From the NCBI GenBank assembly GCA_038503065.1, contig JBCAMK010000007.1:1984001-2048000 (forward strand): DNA of 64,000 bases, read 5' to 3'. The number at the start of each line of letters is the position of its first letter. Position 1 is the stretch's first letter. A program made the position numbers and the translations under genes. The notes under the pieces were generated by a model. The model was not told where the DNA came from. It saw nothing but the letters and a program-made list of their open reading frames with translations, and did no database searches. The stretch is from Paragyromitra xinjiangensis (taxonomy: Eukaryota; Ascomycota; Pezizomycetes; Pezizales; Discinaceae). This document shows positions 11,376-22,229 of this stretch, piece by piece.

Positions 11376-13136
11376 TTTCTAGACCGAAGAAGCTAGTGTT
11401 GTCGAGTCCAGTGTCCTAGAGTAATGTTAATCCTACGAAATACAGAAAGGAACTAAAAGGGTCCCAAATTTGTGTTTTAAAGAAATTTAGAGTCTAAACT
11501 TATACTTTGCTATCTCTGAAATCTGAGGATCCACCTCGTTTCTGTTCCAAACGAGGTTTTGCTACTAATCCTGAAGCTGGGCGACTGCTCTTACGAGTGA
11601 TATTGGGTGGTCTCGACAGTCATTTTTTCTACGGCAGCGCTGTAGCTCGCCTCATTTTTCTTTCGATATTTTGACTTATTCCTGTATAATTGATCCCATT
11701 CATATGCTCAAACCCATAAAGTTCATTCAGCCGCAACGTAAATATTTATCATCTAGACCACACAAAACTGAACCCTTGTTTTCTATTCCCTCTAGACAAT
11801 GGAAAGTTCATACCCCACATACATTTCCGACTCCCAAGGCAAACACTTTTCACATTCCCTGAACCAACAATACTTCCGGCTTCCCCACCACCGGCTTCCG
11901 AGGATGGTACGATACTTATGGGAAGATCCCGTGTTTATCTCGCAAATCCTGGTAAAAAGTGCTCGGGAAAGGGGGTCTCGAATCGGGTAGTGAGGCGGGG
12001 TAAGTACCACCATATACCCGCGGGTCTGGTTTGCCTTCCGTGTTGGAAGCTCGCTAACTCCCATTAACCCTAACCTGCATAAGGTTTAGGCACAAGAGTG
12101 GCGACACCACTTTAATAACCCATCAGATAAGTCCGACTTATTGTGCCAGTAGTTAGGCGCGTGTTTAGGGGATAGACCTTGTAAGTTCATAACGAAACAA
12201 GTTTCACGCCAGCTTAATGATAGTGTCTTCCTTACCTCTATTATCCTTAGGTTAGAGGGAACAACACATATGTCATTACATTTTGCTGGCCGTGACCAAA
12301 GTGAGCAAGTACCGATTGGTAGGTGCATAAAACTGCACTCTGTACCTCAGACGCAGAGTCTCGCAGGCTGAGGTTTTTGTTGTCTATTTAGGGTTCCAAT
12401 TATGATATCATTCGGTGATCATTTCCTCTGTACTCAAGATTACGGATATGGCTACATGCACTTTTGTGCTTAACACGATAATGGAAGAAGTTTTGGACTT
12501 GTTGCTAAAAATATTATTATCTACATGCAGGAGTGCATGCCTAAAGAACTAGCCCCAAAACTCTTGATCTACATGTATTCTCCTCGGCACCCGTTCTACG
12601 AATCATTTAGACACAGATACCCTGTTTCGATCGCATACATGTGGTGATTATCAGTGTAATCAACACATTTCATTTCAATGAACCAACTACGTCGAGAAGG
12701 CTCAGATTCATAGAGGTATTTAAAACATATTTAAGATCGTAGGTTGCCGTAGCGACCCGTGAGATTGGGGCTGAAGGCGAATTCCTAAAACATTCATTTC
12801 GGTTGCGCAATTGCGGGTAGATGAAAGACATCCGGACATCCTGGATCCTGGAATGTTCCGAGGCCACGAGACCACCCATATATAGACGTATATGTTGGTT
12901 CCCCACCCCGCACCAGTGTTGTGTAAACCTTTGACTCTAGCAAAAAAGGATGAGGGAAAAGGGAGCACGTCCAAAGGGTCTTAAAATTGCGAGGAAAGCT
13001 TGAGAAGAGGGGGATGTGGAAGGACTAAAAGTAATCTGGTGAATTAATGGTTATAGTGGGGCAGGGCGGACTGCGTGAGATTGACTTTAAAGCTCATCTT
13101 CATTCTAGCAACTACATCATGATATTGCCTACAGCA
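11376..13136. other. Intergenic, no gene recognised
   Basis: Only frames below 100 codons. A short stem-like pair (CACCTCGTTT / AAACGAGGT) at about 11531-11557 might be a 3'-end hairpin of the preceding gene. No transposon or RNA gene recognised. Confidence 0.5.
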
Positions 13137-13913
13137 TTATATCGTCCAACTATCTTCTAAAGCCTCCTGAAACCTTTCCAAATCAAAATCCCAACTACTC
13201 CCATGGAAGATCCCAAACAAATACGCGCAATCAAGCGCAGTCCGGCCCTCTCGGTTTTTGATCGTGGTATCTGCTCCAGCGCTAAGCAATAATTTCATGA
13301 ACTTGTGCGAGTGACGATAGACCGCAAAGTGGAGCGCCGTCTTCCCAGACCCTAAAGCTTGGGTATTGACATCCACGCCATTCTCTAGAAGGGCTCTCAC
13401 TGCTGCTTCGTTTTCGGCTGCTACGGCGATATGAAGTGCAGTCCCCCCACCTCTATTCGGAATCGAAGGATCTGCTCCAAGAGCCAGCAAAAGTCGTAGT
13501 ATAACATCTGAGTCATGTCTGACGGCGTCATGAAGCACTGTTTGTCCCTCGCTGTCCCGAAAGTTGATATCGGCTCCACTCTCGAGCAGTATTCGAATCA
13601 CCCCTTCACTTCTGGATTGAACTGCTCGGTATAGCGCTGTCCGTTGTATAGGGTAGGCAGCGGGGTTGCAAAAATCGACGTTCTTAATTCCCAACTTCAA
13701 AAGGAATTGTACGAGAGACTCGTGGCCTCTCCATGCCGCCCACTGGAGCGGTGTCATCCCGCCTACATCCTGCAGAGCAAACTTATAAAGAAGTGGGGTC
13801 AGAAGCTGTGCAAAGAGGCGGTCGCTCTGCAGGAGACAGTTGATATCTCTCGGACTTTGGAGATTTTTTGCAATGATGAGTAGTACTTCGTTAGGAAGAT
13901 CGAGGAGGGGCAT
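13137..13913 (-). CDS. F-box and ankyrin-repeat protein (258 aa)
   Basis: Single exon from ATG at 13913. Residues 1-45 form an F-box-like segment (LPNEVLLIIAKNL, then PRDINCLLQSDRLF). It is followed directly by about six ankyrin repeats with the TPLxxA / ALHxAV and LLLxxGAD signatures (MTPLQWAAWRGHESLVQFLL; GADINFRDSEGQTVLHDAV; GADPSIP; TALHIAVAAENEAAVRALL; TALHFAVYRHSHKFMKLLL; GADTTIKNREGRTALDCAY). F-box proteins link substrates to SCF ubiquitin ligases through Skp1, and the ankyrins would be the substrate-binding part. This short F-box-plus-ankyrin form is abundant in large-genome ascomycetes. The last repeat runs into a short tail, so the array may be shorter than in relatives. It points away from the similar gene at 14400-15233, with an unrelated small gene in between. 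Confidence 0.9.
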   Translation of the reverse strand: MPLLDLPNEVLLIIAKNLQSPRDINCLLQSDRLFAQLLTPLLYKFALQDVGGMTPLQWAAWRGHESLVQFLLKLGIKNVDFCNPAAYPIQRTALYRAVQSRSEGVIRILLESGADINFRDSEGQTVLHDAVRHDSDVILRLLLALGADPSIPNRGGGTALHIAVAAENEAAVRALLENGVDVNTQALGSGKTALHFAVYRHSHKFMKLLLSAGADTTIKNREGRTALDCAYLFGIFHGSSWDFDLERFQEALEDSWTI

Positions 13914-13937
13914 GATTGTATTTTTGGATAGTTTTTT

Positions 13938-14343
13938 TTAAATTTCTTCAGGTTGGAAGGTCAGCTTTTGAGCGGTAAGTTCTCGATCTAAATGAAACCC
14001 TAACCCTGGATCGATCCCGATACCCACCGCAGGTAATTGAATCTGGCTAGGCTGGCTTCCATCCCACCACTCGGTAGCAACGTTTGAAAACAGGGCTTGG
14101 ACACGAGGCATGATCGTACGATCTAACGTGGATGTTTCTACAAATCCTTGGGGTTTTACTAGTACGTCTAGCATTCTCACGGTTCTCTATTATCCCAACA
14201 GTGGCAATCACATACTCGGCTATGGAGGGTTTCTTGGAGTTCGCGTCAGTGGCTTGGGAGCGGCACAGCACAGTCAGACGAAATAGATGAGGGATGCATC
14301 CTTCCTCGATTGTGAAAATAAGTAGGACCTTCTCTCGCACCAT
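13938..14343 (-). CDS. Unrecognised small gene, probably two exons (about 121 aa)
   Basis: The frame from ATG 14343 (MVREKVLLIFTIEEGC...) runs into a second, phase-shifted frame ending at 13938 (...LDRTIMPRVQALFSNV, ATEWWDGSQPSQ, ending TFQPEEI). A GTATGT donor at 14215 joined to GTGAG at 14176 restores phase and gives about 121 aa. That intron would be only 40 bp, short even for fungi, so the exact junction is uncertain. The second segment in particular looks like a real protein. No domain, signal peptide or membrane helix is recognised. It lies only 24 bp upstream of the F-box/ankyrin gene on the same strand and 56 bp from the start of the divergent one, so a shared promoter region is likely for the divergent pair. 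It could also be a decayed gene. Confidence 0.4.
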
Positions 14344-14399
14344 CCTCTTACCGGGCTCCTAATCGCTGATCGACCAAAGTAATTTATCTTGATACTGCT

Positions 14400-15233
14400 A
14401 TGTCGCTTCTCAGTCTCCCAAACGAGCTTCTTCTCCATATCGCGGAGCCTCTTCGCCCAAAAGATCTCAATTCCTTCCTTCGGACAAATACCCGATTCGC
14501 TTTCCTTCTAACTCCACGGCTTCATAACCTAGCTATTCAAGATAAAGATTCTCTCACAGCTCTTCAGTGGGCTGCGTTGAATGGACATGAACCGCTTGTT
14601 AGGATGGTGTTGGAGAAAGGCGCAGACATCAATCATCTCTTTCCGAAGGATCAAGGTAGATTTCAGATGACAGCACTTCAACTGGCCGCTCAACTGAAGA
14701 ACGAAAGCATGATAGAATTACTGCTGGAAAACGGAGCCGACGTCTCAACTCGTGTTCCAGGCCACCCTACGGCGCTTCACTGGGCTGTCAAAACCAATTC
14801 CGAAGCTATCGTAAGGACATTGCTGCGACACGGGGCAGATAGTTCTGCAGCAGACGTAGGCGAGAACACCCCACTTCTGTGGGCGATAGGATATAACTTC
14901 GAAGGCATTGTCAAGATCCTGTTGGAAAATGGAGCGGATCTTTCTATCACAAAGAAGGGAAGCACACCTCTTCACTGGGCGGCACGGTTTTCGGGTGAGG
15001 CGATTATCAATATGCTATTGGAGTATGGAGTCGACCCTTCTGTTCGAGATACTACACATGGGCGAACGGCGCTCGAATGGGCTACCTATGAAGGGCATGA
15101 GGAGGCTGCCAGGGTACTCTCGGGGAATGAAAAAAATCTCGTTGGATTGCAGTCCCACACGACTCTCAAGAGGCCGGTGCGTAATAGTGCGGTTATGGCT
15201 ACTGAGTCCCCATGTTATTACGGCTGCTACTAG
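14400..15233 (+). CDS. F-box and ankyrin-repeat protein (277 aa)
   Basis: Single exon from ATG 14400. Residues 1-46 are an F-box-like segment (LPNELLLHIAEPL, RPKDLNSFLRTNTRFAFLL). About six ankyrin repeats follow: LTALQWAALNGHEPLVRMVL, MTALQLAAQLKNESMIELLL, PTALHWAVKTNSEAIVRTLL, NTPLLWAIGYNFEGIVKILL, STPLHWAARFSGEAIINMLL and RTALEWATYEGHEEAARVL. The short tail after residue ~240 has no repeat character and ends in CYYGCY. As with its relatives, a Skp1-dependent substrate adaptor role is inferred from the F-box family, not shown. It is transcribed away from the 258-aa F-box/ankyrin gene and shares with it the LPNE(L/V)LL start and the LTALQWAA / MTPLQWAA first repeat, so the two look like diverged local duplicates. 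Confidence 0.9.
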   Translation: MSLLSLPNELLLHIAEPLRPKDLNSFLRTNTRFAFLLTPRLHNLAIQDKDSLTALQWAALNGHEPLVRMVLEKGADINHLFPKDQGRFQMTALQLAAQLKNESMIELLLENGADVSTRVPGHPTALHWAVKTNSEAIVRTLLRHGADSSAADVGENTPLLWAIGYNFEGIVKILLENGADLSITKKGSTPLHWAARFSGEAIINMLLEYGVDPSVRDTTHGRTALEWATYEGHEEAARVLSGNEKNLVGLQSHTTLKRPVRNSAVMATESPCYYGCY

Positions 15234-15697
15234 TCACGGAGGGCATGGTGAGAGAAACACTCAAATCTGAGAAATTATCTCGAATTTTACTAAATTTCGC
15301 AAGATGTCTAGCGTATTCCAAAAAAGAGTTTAGTGATAGGTTTTAACTAGTTCCAGAAGCGTAAGATTTACTAAATTTTCTTTTTTGTACGATGCTTAAG
15401 GAGACCATCAGGTTGATGTTCATATTCGCATGTTCTTTGGCTGCTTTTCCTTCGTTCCTCCTGCTTCGTTTACTTGTTTCGGTGTCTATATTCCTCTCTA
15501 CTCAGCTTTATGCGCATAAATGAATTATTTTTAGTATGGCGCACGCAGTCTTAGACCTCGACCAATAGAAATTGGAGGTGGAACGCCACTGACTCGCCAA
15601 GCAGGCCGGGTAAAATGCCAAGACCCGAGTGATATCCCTTGATCCAGCTCTCTCCTCCACGCTGTTATCATTAATTATTTATTCCTCCACCAACACT
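15234..15697. other. Intergenic, no gene recognised
   Basis: Spacer between the F-box/ankyrin gene and the repeat region next to the transposon. No open frame of note and no recognised site. Confidence 0.5.
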
Positions 15698-15898
15698 GGT
15701 CCTGGAAGAGCGCCTATTGAAATATAAGCTCTCTGGTGGTATTAGAATCAATTCCCAGCCCCGACTCCAAGTTTCAGGGTGGTAAATTTTTCGCTTTTTT
15801 GGGGGTTTTCGGGTGAATAACCAATTTACCATTTGTATATCAGGTGTGGTCCTAGAGATGTGCCCTTTCAAATATAAGCTCTCGGGTAGTATTAGAAT
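15698..15898. repeat. Pair of ~52-bp direct repeats beside the transposon
   Basis: Two imperfect copies, 15698-15749 and 15847-15898, both start TGGTCCT and share AAATATAAGCTCTC followed by GGT-GTATTAGAAT. Their starts are 149 bp apart, and together they lie about 110 bp past the stop codon of the transposase. They may be subterminal repeats of that transposon or an older repeat it landed beside. I did not find an inverted copy at the other end. Confidence 0.55.
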
Positions 15899-16010
15899 TG
15901 ATATTTAGTCACGCTTTGAGGTATTCTGACATATAATTTTTTCACCTATCTAGTACCCCCCCCAACTTTACCCCCTCTACAAATTCTAGTACTGGTGCTA
16001 TTAAGGACTA

Positions 16011-18483
16011 CTATACAGTATTAGTAGATCTTATAGTAACCCGTCTATGGCTTTTATATGCCCGCGTTTTAAATTCCTCAGTCCCATATGCTATACCTTC
16101 TCTATATGCTTCCATAATTCTCCAAGCCTTACCCCACCACTTGGGGATATGACTACAAGCCCAAGACAAGGCTAGAGGTACATTCTCCCTCAATGATTTA
16201 ATATCATACCCACAGTGGCTTCGGGTATACTGCTTTACCCTAGCCCAAAAGTATTCAATCCAGTTCAGTTCACAATGGAACTTGGGATAGAATAGCACAA
16301 GATGACCTTTAGCTTCTACTACTTCCTGGACCCTTCCTTTTTGAGCCAAAAAATCAGGCTGTTGGGACATAAGCCTGCGAGCACAACAGTTTTCACCTGA
16401 GTGCTTTCTTTGCTCCTTAGGAATACTTGCTCGTTGGGTGCAGTCCAAATATAGGCCACCTCTAGGCCACAATCCCCTCTCTTTTAATATGATTTTCATG
16501 CCTTTTGGCTGACCCCATAAGCACCTTGCTATCCTTCTACCCCGTCCATATGACATCTTTTGTACTATTCTTCTACCACTTTGAGTGTAATAGAAGCCAT
16601 CACGCATATGTGGCTGTTCTCCTCCCCACCCTTTATTCATTTTATTTGCCCTTAATGCATCATCGCATATGCACAAATGCCTAGTAGCATTATCAAATAA
16701 AAATAACCCTTGACAGCCAGGATGGGCGGCCTCAAATACAGTGATAGCAGTTAATGTCTGCTGTACTATATGTTCTTGATCCCACCATATATCACCCCCA
16801 CACTGAATAATCTCAGTAGCTTCTCGTTTGTCCAATCCAAGTTGAAGTAGCTCAGTTTCTGATAACTCAGGCCTCACTTGGAGTCGTCCCCAAGGTGTAA
16901 TAAATTCGGAGATGTGAAGACCTTGGCCTCGAGATTTCTTTCGCAGAGGGTTCTCATTCGATTTGATCCATTGGTGGTGAGGACCATCATTGGCATTACA
17001 GGTACACTCATCATGAGTGACAGGAATGCAGTACTTTTCCTCCGGTGATAGCACTGGTAACTTGATATCAATCACCTCTCCTTCCTCATTTCTAACAGGA
17101 TAGGGCATTCGTGGTTGGAGTTCTTCTAACTTTTTTAGAAAAACCTCTTGACGATAGTGCACTACACTGTCACTCTCATGCCCATCTTTATATATCCCTT
17201 TTTTTACCTCTTTCCAATCATATCCCATGCGGTGGAGCCAGGTAACAGCGGTTCGAGCAGATAGACTTAGTCTTTTCGGGGTAATACCATCTCTAGTAGC
17301 TGAATTATGCTCTATCTCTTGAAGTGATTGGGAGAAGGTAATAAGCTCTTGAGTACGGTTTGTTGTAGGGTGATCCTGTTGCCAGTAATCTGTAACAGCT
17401 TTTGCCAGCATTTGTGCTCTTAAATCTATAGATATTAGTTATTAATATAAAATATTAGTTTCTGGTAAAACCTACTTGATCCAGCACTAGCTATGCACTT
17501 TTGTACGACTTCCATAGTGCCCTCATCCTCTAACATACACATCATCTTTGCATTTTTTCCTTGTAGACTTACAGGAATTTTCCTGGTTTGAATCCATAGT
17601 TTTTCATGCTTAATGATCCTTTCCTGTACCCACTGCCCTTTTCGAAACCCTGTAGCTACATTTAAAGCATAATGTTTTTGGGAGAATCGACCAATTACTG
17701 ATGTTCTATACAGTAATGGACTGAGTTTTTGTTGTATTCCCATCAACTGCCAATTCATGAAGTACAGGACTTGAAGATGCCATGTTTGGTCATGGCCTGT
17801 CGGGCACCGTTTAGAGCTAAGTAGCTTTTCCATATCTGATATGCCTATTATAGTTTAGAATTACTACAATCATTGACCCGAAATGATAGGAAATATATAC
17901 CTTTTATCAGAATCACTTTCTTTAACTCCAATGAATCAACACGTGGCCAGTGTTTAACAGCATCAATAAACTCCCCACTGCGACAATCAGGTACTCCTGA
18001 TGCATCAGGACCCAATACATCCTCTATCTCATCCATATCTTCAAAATCCTCCTCAGACCCGTCACTAAAATTGTCTATAACCTCCTGGTTTTCTGTTCTC
18101 AACTGTAGAACTGAAGGATCCACCATCCCGTCAAGTGTATCTCCATCACTGATAACACTTCCAGCGATTCCAATCATACTATCATATCCTGTAGAAGGTC
18201 TTGTAGGGGAAAAACTCATATGTCCTGCTGTAGAAGGTCTACTGCCAATAATACTCATATGACTTGTAGATGGCCTACTAGATACAGCTCCCCCGAACTG
18301 GGCGAGAGCAGCTGTATACAGAGCCTGTTCTGCTGCTGCAGCTTTACTTCTATGCCTCCAAGCTGTAGTTTTTGGTCTCCATGGTGTTTTAATAGGTGAC
18401 TCTATAGTAGGTATTTTTTTTCCTTTGCTCTTTTTTTTCCCATTTTTCCGGCCAGCCTTTTGTGACTTCGTAAGGCGCCCCAT
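16011..18483 (-). mobile_element. DNA transposon with intact DDE transposase (ends not located)
   Basis: The span given is only the coding part. The element must extend beyond it on both sides. Left-side candidates are the direct repeats near 15.7-15.9 kb and the poly-C stretch at about 15955. On the right, 18484-18690 holds a purine-rich tract and a 9-bp inverted pair (AATCTTGCT near 18613 / AGCAAGATT near 18672). I could not match terminal inverted repeats or a target-site duplication by eye, so the boundaries and copy number remain open. Confidence 0.8.
16011..18483 (-). CDS. DDE-superfamily transposase, three exons, 785 aa
   Basis: Three frames join exactly: exon 1 18483-17901, intron 17900-17836 (donor GTATAT, acceptor ATCAG), exon 2 17835-17476, intron 17475-17426 (GTAGGT, branch AACTAAT, acceptor CTATAG), exon 3 17425-16011. 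The total is 2358 nt with no stop. Exon 1 is basic at the start (GRKNGKKKSKGKK) and has a degenerate RPST repeat (SRPSTSHMS, SRPSTAGHMS, TRPSTGYDS). Exon 2 and early exon 3 look like the DNA-binding and linker part. The catalytic core reads THDECTCNANDG (Asp ~453), LFLFDNATRH (Asp ~559) and ELNWIEYFWARVK (Glu ~705). The last motif corresponds to the xNPIExxW block of IS630/Tc1/mariner-type enzymes. The whole acid triad is present and the frame is intact, so recent activity is plausible. I know this long form (HDE..NANDG..SEFLTPWGRL style) only as an often unnamed fungal family. Confidence 0.88.
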
Positions 18484-19564
18484 ACCACCACAAAGAACAC
18501 GAAGAAGATAAAGTAAAGGATAGTAGGTGGGAGGGGGGAGAAGAGTAAAGGTAGTAGAGTACTAAAGCCTGCCAGTAAGAAGGTAATGATTGAGGCAAGA
18601 AGTGTAGATAATCTTTAGAATCTTGCTTTAATTTAGTAAATGAAGATAGATAATTACTTCAAGTACTATGTAGCAAGATTTGGATGCCTGGTAGGGTTCT
18701 ATACCAGTGTGTTTGAGGGGTAATGTAAGAAAAGCGGGGTATTTGCGATCTTGGTACATTTGGTCACAGCATGTGTATTTTGTGGAATGGTTCCATTTCA
18801 TGGATAAAGGTCAGGCACATGTGGGGTGTTAAGGATTAGTTATTGTATTATTTCGTTGTGTTTCTTTGTGATTCGGTTGGGTTGCCTCGAATGGTTGAGT
18901 CATGGATGAGTCATAGAAAGAGGAAGATTGGGTATATAAGCGATGGATCTCCGCGGTTGTGATTGTTCTTTTCTTCTTTTCCTTAAGCAACGTTTCTTAC
19001 TTTACTTCTACTGTACTGTTATCCAAATACCATCTCTGTTTCTACCTCAGAAACATCGTGCCGCTGTCATTGCCACCCCCAGAATCACCTCGATTCTTAC
19101 CCTACGTGAGGCCTGTGGAAAACATTGTATTATCATTGTAGCGAAACCTCTTTCAAGTAGCACTGCTCACCTTTGGGGATACCAAAGGGCTTGACGAAAC
19201 TTCGCTCCCTGAGATTCCACTTGGTACTTTTCACACCCAAAATACACCCAAAGAGAGGCCTAATTCCACCACAACCATTTACTCCCCTACCTTATACAAA
19301 GCTGATTAGTTTCTATTACATGGTCCTAAAGACTATTTAGCTTCTCCTGTGTAATTTAGTTCACTGTGAAACTCGGAATTACGACTGGAAAAGGTGGTCG
19401 TGGTCTAAAACTGCGCGTGCCATACAGATTCCAGAAAATGTAACTTCCGAGCATGTGAAATTTTCATTTGTGGGCTTGGCAAAGTGTTGCGCTAGCGGAA
19501 TTGGACTATCAATCGCTATGGATTATTAGCCATAATTGTCGTTCCTTAGTAGGAAAAGTTAACC
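18484..19564. other. Transposon flank and intergenic sequence
   Basis: The first ~200 bp probably still belong to the transposon (see mobile element). The rest holds only short frames such as 18943-19194, T/C-rich and without domain character. No gene called. Confidence 0.5.
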
Positions 19565-20489
19565 GTTATCCCTTCGTACGTAACAACCGATTTCTGGTGC
19601 CAAATCGAACCCGATTTCAAGTAGCAAATTTAGAATGGCAACCACATATCAGCAACCCATCTGGACCCCCCCCCTAATTATATATAAAGAGACATATAAT
19701 AACCTAAATATTATCTTCAGCACATGTGTAAAAAATCATAGCCACTACTAACTGTGTTATGGGCTGTAGAGTTTACCCTCATTTTACCATACAAAACCAC
19801 CCTTCATCTATATATCCCCCAGCCATGCTAGGTGGTAACTTTCGCCACCTCTATATGAGTCTTACTTATGTCCTATTGATAACTAGTAATGGGCCTGAGC
19901 CTTTCTCTATCCCAATAGTCACTATTATGCCTTCAAAATCGTGGTTTTTTGCCATTTCCTGCACTTAGGATCATTTCTAGTGAAATTTAAGTTCCATAAA
20001 TGGTGTTTTTTTAACTTGAAAGTCAAGTCAGAGGTTAGTACTATTACCTCCCTTGTTACAAATATACGGGCTCTTGGAACTAGTAATGAAAAACGGAAAA
20101 CATGGCATTTTATAATAATGAGCAATAGGAGAGATAACTTGTGAGTTCCCAGCCATGTCGCAGGCCTCTAATATAGCCTAACAGCTCCACACTATGTCAA
20201 AAAGCACCACTGATCTATGCTAGGGGATAGGCACTATGTTATTGTCTGCTAGTCAAGCTGCTTCTCAAGGGGGTGACCTAAAAGGCACACAGGTACCACA
20301 AAGGCTACAAATCCAGCAAAATTGTGCATCTACTTTGCCTAGGTGATGAAAGAGGGTTTAATTTGTTTTTAATTTAGCTAGGACATTTAATTGAAGCATG
20401 GTTGTTGAGAAATTCGTCATTTTTTCACTTTTTGGTAGCAGAATTTGGGTGCGATATCGAACCCAATCGGTTACGTACCAGGGGATAGT
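19565..20489. mobile_element. Candidate non-coding element with ~60-bp inverted termini
   Basis: The sequence at 19565-19631 and the reverse complement of 20430-20489 share an ordered set of blocks: TATCCC, GTACGTAA, CCGATT, ATCG-ACCC, then GTA-CAAA. The ends are diverged and need small gaps. The ~800 bp inside is A/T-rich and has no credible open frame, so this would be a non-autonomous (MITE-like) DNA element or a decayed transposon. I could not identify a target-site duplication. It lies about 1 kb from the intact transposase, but the termini are not known to match that element. Confidence 0.5.
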
Positions 20490-21324
20490 CGACGAAACCT
20501 TCACAGCGGTTTCCCTTGTGGCTCGGACTCCCTTAATCATACGATAGAACTCTAGTTGTGTCTTTTTTTTGGTGAGAGTATAGAGGATATTATTTTTGGC
20601 TGATAGTAGATAGATAGATACACACATCCAGCCCTTGGGCTATGGCGGTTTGGCTGATAGTGAGTAGGGTAGACGATCTACAGTTTTTAGGGATTTATTT
20701 AGCGAATCGACTAATCGATGCGATGAGCCAATGTGGGTAATAACAAAGTAATTTTTTGTGATGAGTAGAGTGGGCATAGATATCTTCGCTGCCCACTAGG
20801 AATTGCTCCAGTTTAGACTAAAATACGAACCTGCTGCTAGTCCAAGAGTGTAGCCTCATGGTTGTGGGGAATTCTTTGAGATGGTAGCCCACTTGCGTAG
20901 ACAGTCAAACGTGTTGAAGAGAAGACTTCTTAATACTACATGTAGTAGAATCCTTCATATGCCCGTTGCCGTATGGTTCTTTCTTGTTCAATTAAGACGT
21001 TTCTAGAGTACTCTTATTTGACTATATATAGAGGTGATTCACCTTTCCGTTATCGATAGCTGTTTCTATAATCTTAAGAAAATCAATTTATTTCAACAAA
21101 ACGCAAATGGGTATCTGCCGAGTGACGAATAGTGATACGGGGGTATTTAGCAGAACGGACACACACCATACCAAGCACCCCTCCAAAACCCTTATATATC
21201 TATATATCAGCCGCTCTCCATCTAAGGAACTCACTCACCACTCTCTTCACCCACGACCCCTCATCCAGTGGATATTCATCTAAAGATACCAATTTTATCC
21301 GTCTTTATCTGTAACGGAGCCGAG
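20490..21324. other. Intergenic, no gene recognised
   Basis: A/T-rich spacer. It includes a 14-bp palindrome (TACTACATGTAGTA, about 20935-20948). The 100 bp before 21325 contain a TATATCTATATAT stretch that could be the promoter of the decayed gene downstream. Confidence 0.45.
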
Positions 21325-22229
21325 ATGTCTCGCCTTACCCTTGAGACTCTCCATCCTGATATTATTGTCGAAATCCTTCACTCCTTTGGAAATTTTGGAG
21401 CCCTCAATACCCTTATAAATTCCTCCCAGTCTACTACAGACTTTTTGCCGTTTATTCGAACTCGATTTTGGCACAGGTAGCCCGAAGCGTCATCGGCGAG
21501 GATGCTTGGGAAGAGGCTTCCATCGTCTTGGCCCATCAGCGCAAACGTCGTTCTAGCCATTCCACCAACGAAAACGACCCGGAATCCAAACTTGTGCTTG
21601 ACAGAGAAGACATCTTACAGCTACTTACCAACCAGCGGCTCTTTCGTCGCTGTTGCGCTCCTTTCGTGTACCGTGTCTCACAGCTTAACTGGAAATTATG
21701 CTCGGATTTCATGATTCCTTCTTTCACCACCGGAGACACCCTTCCGATCAAGATTTTCTATCAGGCCTAGGTCCTTGCCCTGCACTTTGGATCCGATAGT
21801 ATTAATACTTTTGCGAGCCGCAAGTCTCTGTCTCACCAGCAATGCGCTGATCTCCACTTTGTATCGTTTATCATGTACTGGTGCTGTAGGGCTAAGCTCA
21901 ACGATATACTCAGTGTATCAAGAGGCCCTATCGTTGAAGTCTATGAGCAGAATTTGTTCAGTCCGTGGGGTGCTACTCCTCGGTTACGGATTGATCAGTG
22001 GTTGGGGCAAAACCCACTTTTGTGTGCAAAGTTGAGAGTTCATCTTAGAACAGCTGCTCACGCGAAATCGCCTATGAACTATTACGAGGAGTATCAATCT
22101 TTGGTGGCGAACCTAGCAACTGACTATGAGGTGAAGAGCCTTGAATATTTGCTTGAGAAGTATAAACTGTCGGGGAAGAAAAGCTGGTACTCCGTTGGCA
22201 CTGAACACAGGGGATTCAATAATGATTGA
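21325..22229 (+). pseudogene. Broken gene of an unnamed F-box-like fungal family
   Basis: ATG 21325 opens MSRLTLETLHPDIIVEIL, an F-box-like start. The frame breaks near 21461-21467: it runs into a stop as ...FIRTRFWHR, while the frame one base over continues smoothly as ILAQVARSVIGEDAWEEA. A single lost base at the CGATTTTG run explains this. The second frame then meets TAG at 21768, and the same frame continues without another stop to 22229 (VLALHFGSDSINTF ... CADLHFVSFIMYWCCR ... VANLATDYEVKSLEYLLEKY). Two independent lesions in about 300 codons, with the rest still protein-like, indicate a recent pseudogene rather than introns. No GT-AG pair removes either lesion. The intact family is probably an ascomycete F-box-like protein with a VARxVIGEDxWEEA motif. 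I cannot name it. Confidence 0.65.

Noticed and set aside
18943..19194. 83-codon + strand ORF after the transposon
   Set aside because: No domain or codon signal. Hydrophobic because of T/C richness.
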